Shown here one piece after another: positions 60,949 through 64,000 of a DNA stretch of 64,000 nucleotides. Below the pieces are notes generated by a model that saw only the letters and a list, made by a program, of their open reading frames with translations, had not been told where the DNA came from and made no database searches. The position numbers were made by a program, and so were the translations under genes. Within the stretch, counting starts at the first letter, position 1; the number at the start of each line of letters is the position of its first letter. The stretch is from Pseudomonas alcaligenes. GTDB lineage: Bacteria; Pseudomonadota; Gammaproteobacteria; Pseudomonadales; Pseudomonadaceae. Location of the stretch: assembly GCF_014490745.1 (NCBI RefSeq), contig NZ_LZEU01000001.1, positions 2,445,501-2,509,500 of the forward strand. Direction: 5' to 3'.

Positions 60949-62343
60949 ATGCTGCAGTTGCTGCGCAACCAGACTCGCCGTAACGAACACGAAGAGGCGC
61001 TCAGCGCCCTGTTCAACCAGCACGACCTGACCACCCGCCTGGACGAGCAGCAGGCCTGGATGGGCCGCCTCAACCGCTTCAGCGACAGCCTGCACCAGCG
61101 CATCCGCACCAGCCTCGGCGCCGCCGTCGGCATTGCTGCCCATGCCCCGCAGCTGGCCCATATCGCCAGCGCCAACCAGGAAAGCGGACAGAGCCTGGCG
61201 CAGTCCTCGGAGCTGATCGCCAGTGCCAGCGAACAGGTCACCACCACCCTCGATGCCGAACTGGTGCCCGGTGCGGCCGAGGTCGCCCGGCTCTCCGGCG
61301 AGGTCGCCAGCACCCTGCGCCAGTGCCAGCAGAGCGGCCAGGACGTGTTGCGTCAGGTCGATGCCATCGGCGTGTGCGAAAGCCAGCTGAGCAAGGTGAT
61401 CGATAACCTCACCGGCCAACTGGAAGAGGTCAGCAAGGTGATCGGGGTGATCGCCAGCATTTCCCAACAGACCAATTTGCTCGCCCTCAACGCCGCCATC
61501 GAGGCCGCCCGTGCCGGCGAGCATGGCCGCGGCTTCGCCGTGGTGGCCGAGGAAGTGCGGCGCCTGGCCGGGCACACCACCGAAGCCACCGGCCAGGTCG
61601 GCCAGATCATCGAGCGCTTCCGCGATGGCATGGGCCAGCTGGCCGACGCCGGCGCCCGCATGCACCGCGCCGTGGAGGACGGCCGCGACGGCATGCTGCA
61701 GGTCGGCAACGGCCTGGACAGCACCCGCCAGGCCATGGACAGCCTGGACGAACGGGTCGGCCATATCGCCACCGGCACCGAGCAGATCGGTCAGGCCGTG
61801 CGCTCGATCAACGGCGATGTACAGCAGATCGCCCAGGTCGCCGGCGAGTTGCTCGGCAAGGCCGGCCAGGTACTGCGCCACAGCCAGGCGGTGCGCGAGG
61901 ATGGCGACCGCCTGTTGCAGGGCCTCGGTGACTTCCGCCTGCAGCTGCACCGCTCAGTGCAGGCCGGCGTCGAGCAACTGGCCGGCCAGCCCGCCCTGAG
62001 CGGCGAGCTGGGCGCGGCCGAGCGCCTGCTGGCCGACACCCTGCGCCGCGATGCGCGCTTCGAGCTGTTCTACCTGGTCGATGCCAGCGGCGTGCAACTG
62101 TCGGAAAACATCTTCGCCGGCGACGTACCGCAACAGGGCGGCCCCTCCTGCCGCGGCCGCAACTGGAGCCAGCGCCCCTGGTTCCGCGCGGTGGCCGAGA
62201 CACTGCGCAGCCACATCACCCCGGTGTACCGTTCCTCGGCCACCGACGACTTCTGCTTCACCGTATCGGTACCCATCCTCGGCGCCGATGGCCGTCTGCT
62301 GCGCGTGCTTGGCGCCGATGTGCGCCTGTCCGTGCTGGTCTGA
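60949..62343 (+). CDS. Soluble chemoreceptor-like protein with C-terminal PDC/Cache-like domain
   Basis: A 464-aa protein without membrane helices. The N-terminal and middle part is a chemoreceptor signalling domain with the tip [20 protein letters not shown] (about residues 170-190) and long flanking helices. The last 110 or so residues ([52 protein letters not shown]) resemble a PDC/Cache sensor, here at the C-terminus and cytoplasmic. The usual order is sensor first. ATG 60949 has GAGGGAG upstream. Confidence 0.9.
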   Translation: MLQLLRNQTRRNEHEEALSALFNQHDLTTRLDEQQAWMGRLNRFSDSLHQRIRTSLGAAVGIAAHAPQLAHIASANQESGQSLAQSSELIASASEQVTTTLDAELVPGAAEVARLSGEVASTLRQCQQSGQDVLRQVDAIGVCESQLSKVIDNLTGQLEEVSKVIGVIASISQQTNLLALNAAIEAARAGEHGRGFAVVAEEVRRLAGHTTEATGQVGQIIERFRDGMGQLADAGARMHRAVEDGRDGMLQVGNGLDSTRQAMDSLDERVGHIATGTEQIGQAVRSINGDVQQIAQVAGELLGKAGQVLRHSQAVREDGDRLLQGLGDFRLQLHRSVQAGVEQLAGQPALSGELGAAERLLADTLRRDARFELFYLVDASGVQLSENIFAGDVPQQGGPSCRGRNWSQRPWFRAVAETLRSHITPVYRSSATDDFCFTVSVPILGADGRLLRVLGADVRLSVLV

Positions 62344-62396
62344 ACCCATGCCCCTGGGCTAGGCTGGTACCAGCCAACCTAGCCTGGGAGTCCCCC

Positions 62397-62792
62397 ATGA
62401 TCCGCATCAGTACCGAATCCGGCCTGCGCCACAGCATCGCAATCGGCGAGCACCTGCTGCATGCCGATGTCCCCGTCGAATTCGGCGGCGACGCCTCCGG
62501 GCCCGAGCCCCATGATCTGTTCGACGCCGCCCTCGGCGCCTGCAAGGCACTGACCCTGATGCTCTACGCCAAACAGAAAGGCCTGCCCCTGGAAGGCCTC
62601 GACGTACAGGTGCAGCGCGACGACAGCGAGGAGCGCCAGGGCATCTACCGCCTCAATGTCGAACTGCAGCTGCACGGTGCCTTGGACGACGCCCAGCGCC
62701 AGCAACTGCTGCGTATCGCCGACAAATGCCCGGTGCACAAGCTGATGACCAGCACCGAGGTGCAGATCAACACCCAGCTCGGCAGCGACTGA
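62397..62792 (+). CDS. OsmC-family peroxide-related protein
   Basis: A 131-aa OsmC/YhfA-type protein: two redox cysteines are present, in ALGACKALTLMLYAK (about residue 50) and IADKCPVHKLM (about residue 113). PLEGLDVQVQRDDSEE lies in the middle. OsmC/Ohr proteins reduce organic hydroperoxides, but the YhfA-like subgroup is poorly characterised. One base separates it from the pirin gene, so the two are co-transcribed. Confidence 0.93.
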   Translation: MIRISTESGLRHSIAIGEHLLHADVPVEFGGDASGPEPHDLFDAALGACKALTLMLYAKQKGLPLEGLDVQVQRDDSEERQGIYRLNVELQLHGALDDAQRQQLLRIADKCPVHKLMTSTEVQINTQLGSD

Positions 62793-62793
62793 G

Positions 62794-63657
62794 ATGGGCG
62801 AGCTGCTGCTGATCCGCCCGCGCGCCGAAGATATCGCCGGCCAGCCGATCCTGCGCCCGCTGCCCTCGGCCAAGTGCCGCAGCGTCGGCCCCTTCGTGTT
62901 CTTCGATCACATGCTGGAGCAGAGCTACCCGGCCGGCAGCGGGATGAACATCAACCAGCACCCGCATATCGGCCTGTCCACCCTCACCTACCTGTTCGCG
63001 GGCGAGCTGCAGCACAAGGACAGCCTCGGCTCCGACCAGTTGGTGCAGCCCGGCGATGTCAGCTGGATGACCGCCGGCCGCGCCGTGGCGCACGTCGAAC
63101 GCACCCCGGCGCACCTCTGGCAGAGCGGCTCGCGCCTGCACGGCCTGCAGGTGTGGCTGGCGTTGCCGCAGGCCGAGGAACAGGGCGAGCCGAGTTACAG
63201 CCACCACCCGGCCGCCAGCCTGCCGCGCAGCGCAGCCATGGGCGTGCAGATCACCCTGATCGCTGGCACCGGCTTCTGCCTGCAGTCGCCGGTGCCGATG
63301 CACTCGCCCACCCTGTATGCCGAGCTGAAGCTACAGGCCGGCGCCAGCCTGCTGATTCCGGCCGAGCATCGTGAGCGCGCGCTGTACCTGATCGCCGGCG
63401 AAGCGCAGCTGGACGGCAATGAACTGCCACTGCGCGGCCTGGCCGTACTGCCCGCAGGCGAGGAGCTGCTACTGAGTGCCTGCGGCGAATGTCACCTGGC
63501 GCTGATCGGCGGCGAGCCGCTGGGGCCGCGGCGCATGTTCTGGAACTTTGTCGCCAGCGATGCCGCGTTGCTGGAGCAAGCTAAACAGAACTGGGCCAGT
63601 GGCGACTGGCCGCAGGTGCCGGGGGAAAGCGCGCGGATCGAATTGCCGCGCGCGTAG
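62794..63657 (+). CDS. Pirin family protein
   Basis: A 287-aa double-cupin protein with the pirin N-terminal pattern GPFVFFDHMLEQSYPAGSGM, then NQHPHIGLSTLTYLFAGELQ (metal His pair) and SWMTAGRAVAHVERTP. Some pirins, such as YhhW, oxidise quercetin; most have no assigned role. It starts right after the OsmC stop. Its TAG stop lies inside the left arm of a GTAGGGCGGG-type inverted repeat. Confidence 0.95.
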   Translation: MGELLLIRPRAEDIAGQPILRPLPSAKCRSVGPFVFFDHMLEQSYPAGSGMNINQHPHIGLSTLTYLFAGELQHKDSLGSDQLVQPGDVSWMTAGRAVAHVERTPAHLWQSGSRLHGLQVWLALPQAEEQGEPSYSHHPAASLPRSAAMGVQITLIAGTGFCLQSPVPMHSPTLYAELKLQAGASLLIPAEHRERALYLIAGEAQLDGNELPLRGLAVLPAGEELLLSACGECHLALIGGEPLGPRRMFWNFVASDAALLEQAKQNWASGDWPQVPGESARIELPRA

Positions 63658-63715
63658 GGCGGGGAAACCCGCGTAACCAGGCACAGGCCAGACGCGGGTT
63701 TCACCTGCCCTAGCG
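63653..63715. repeat. GTAGGGCGGG-type inverted repeat, copy 2
   Basis: Left arm CGTAGGGCGGGGAAACCCGC at 63653 and right arm GCGGGTTTCACCTGCCCTA ending near 63713, with a few mismatches. Same family as 28602-28655. The pirin stop codon (63655-63657) is part of it. Confidence 0.8.
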
Positions 63716-63725
63716 GGAGATATCC

Positions 63726-64000
63726 CTAGGCGAAGACTTCGTCGAACAGGTCGTACATGGCCGCAAAGGCGCGGCGCGAAATCTTCGCGTCGTACTGCAT
63801 CTTGCCCGGGATATTGGCCTGCGGATCGGTAAAGGAATGCACGGCGCGGCCGTAGCTGATCAGCTGCCAGTCGACACCGGCGGCGCCCATCTCGGCAGCG
63901 AACTCAGTCAGCTGGCTGCGCGGCACGAAGGGATCGGTGGCGCCATCGAGAACCAGCACCGAGCCCTGAATGTTCTGCGCCTCCGCCGGGTTGGCGCTGT
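63726..64000 (-). CDS. Dienelactone hydrolase family protein, 5' end outside the window
   Basis: The C-terminal 90 or so residues of an alpha/beta hydrolase. The acid residue lies in VLVLDGATDPFVPRSQL and the catalytic His in YGRAVHSFTDPQAN. YDAKISRRAFAAMYDLFDEV at the end is typical of secreted or cytoplasmic DLH proteins of pseudomonads. The frame is open to the last base of the window, so the start and the nucleophile are not visible. Confidence 0.9.
   Translation of the reverse strand, partial: SANPAEAQNIQGSVLVLDGATDPFVPRSQLTEFAAEMGAAGVDWQLISYGRAVHSFTDPQANIPGKMQYDAKISRRAFAAMYDLFDEVFA

Noticed and set aside
1..64000. tRNA, rRNA, CRISPR arrays, phage genes or complete insertion sequences.
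   Set aside because: None was recognised when reading both strands. The only mobile-type elements are non-coding repeats.

Overview
The window is 64 kb of chromosome from a Pseudomonas species (Gammaproteobacteria) that is probably not P. aeruginosa. The evidence is high G+C coding DNA, dense short-spaced operons and Pseudomonas-type gene order. Three blocks have an order I recall from P. aeruginosa: aroC-MFS-mtnB-mtnD-mtnC with prmB and folE nearby; nitrate transporter, Ser/Thr kinase-phosphatase, FAD oxidoreductase, nitrate reductase and cobA; and hybrid kinase, fabA, fabB and a chemoreceptor. I found no tRNA, rRNA, CRISPR array, prophage or intact transposase.

Layout. 0-9.9 kb: alpha/beta hydrolase, DUF1993, LysR regulator, MFS exporter with a YjbR-like protein, a cold-shock/DUF1294 fusion, uppP, a Cache chemoreceptor with an unknown partner, and a VpsR-like member of the sigma-54 activator family that lacks the GAFTGA loop. 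10-13.2 kb: di-heme cytochrome and catalase-like pair, divergent from that regulator. 13.2-17.4 kb: a translationally coupled minus-strand operon, aroC-MFS-mtnB-mtnD-mtnC (chorismate synthase and methionine salvage). 17.5-32.8 kb: housekeeping and accessory genes, including prmB, a Ser-for-Cys isochorismatase-like hydrolase, an Smr protein, a CMD/HxlR divergon, folE, glutaredoxin, a GST-aminotransferase pair divergent from a MarR regulator with two matching operators, LysE, benE, a bile-acid-type symporter, an SDR, pyrF, a ZIP transporter and a thioesterase.

33-46 kb is the most interesting region: an assimilatory nitrate cluster in two transcriptional blocks. Each block starts with a good sigma-54 promoter and a leader RNA. 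Each leader holds small hairpins with hexanucleotide loops having A at position 1 and G at position 4, one of which overlaps the 5' arm of an intrinsic terminator. This is the layout expected for NasR/NasT (ANTAR-protein) antitermination. Block 1 is the nitrate transporter, then a PP2C-kinase fusion bracketed by inverted copies of a structured repeat. A four-gene Mla/MCE-type lipid ABC transporter lies between the blocks. Block 2 is a NirB-like FAD oxidoreductase without the siroheme half, the nitrate reductase and cobA. No siroheme nitrite reductase is present here. The cobA 3' end runs into a TA-flanked miniature inverted-repeat element.

46-64 kb: small proteins, an acyl-CoA ligase, sixA-DUF4389, gpsA, a TonB receptor/binding protein/hybrid histidine kinase trio, fabAB, a chemoreceptor, DUF3859, a solute-binding protein, a soluble chemoreceptor-like protein with a C-terminal sensor domain, OsmC, pirin, and a dienelactone hydrolase cut by the window edge.

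Repeats: three copies of a palindromic element (about 141, 141 and 224 bp) whose internal stem changes sequence but stays paired between copies; two copies of a GTAGGGCGGG-type inverted repeat; one further palindromic element; and the IS630-type miniature element at cobA.
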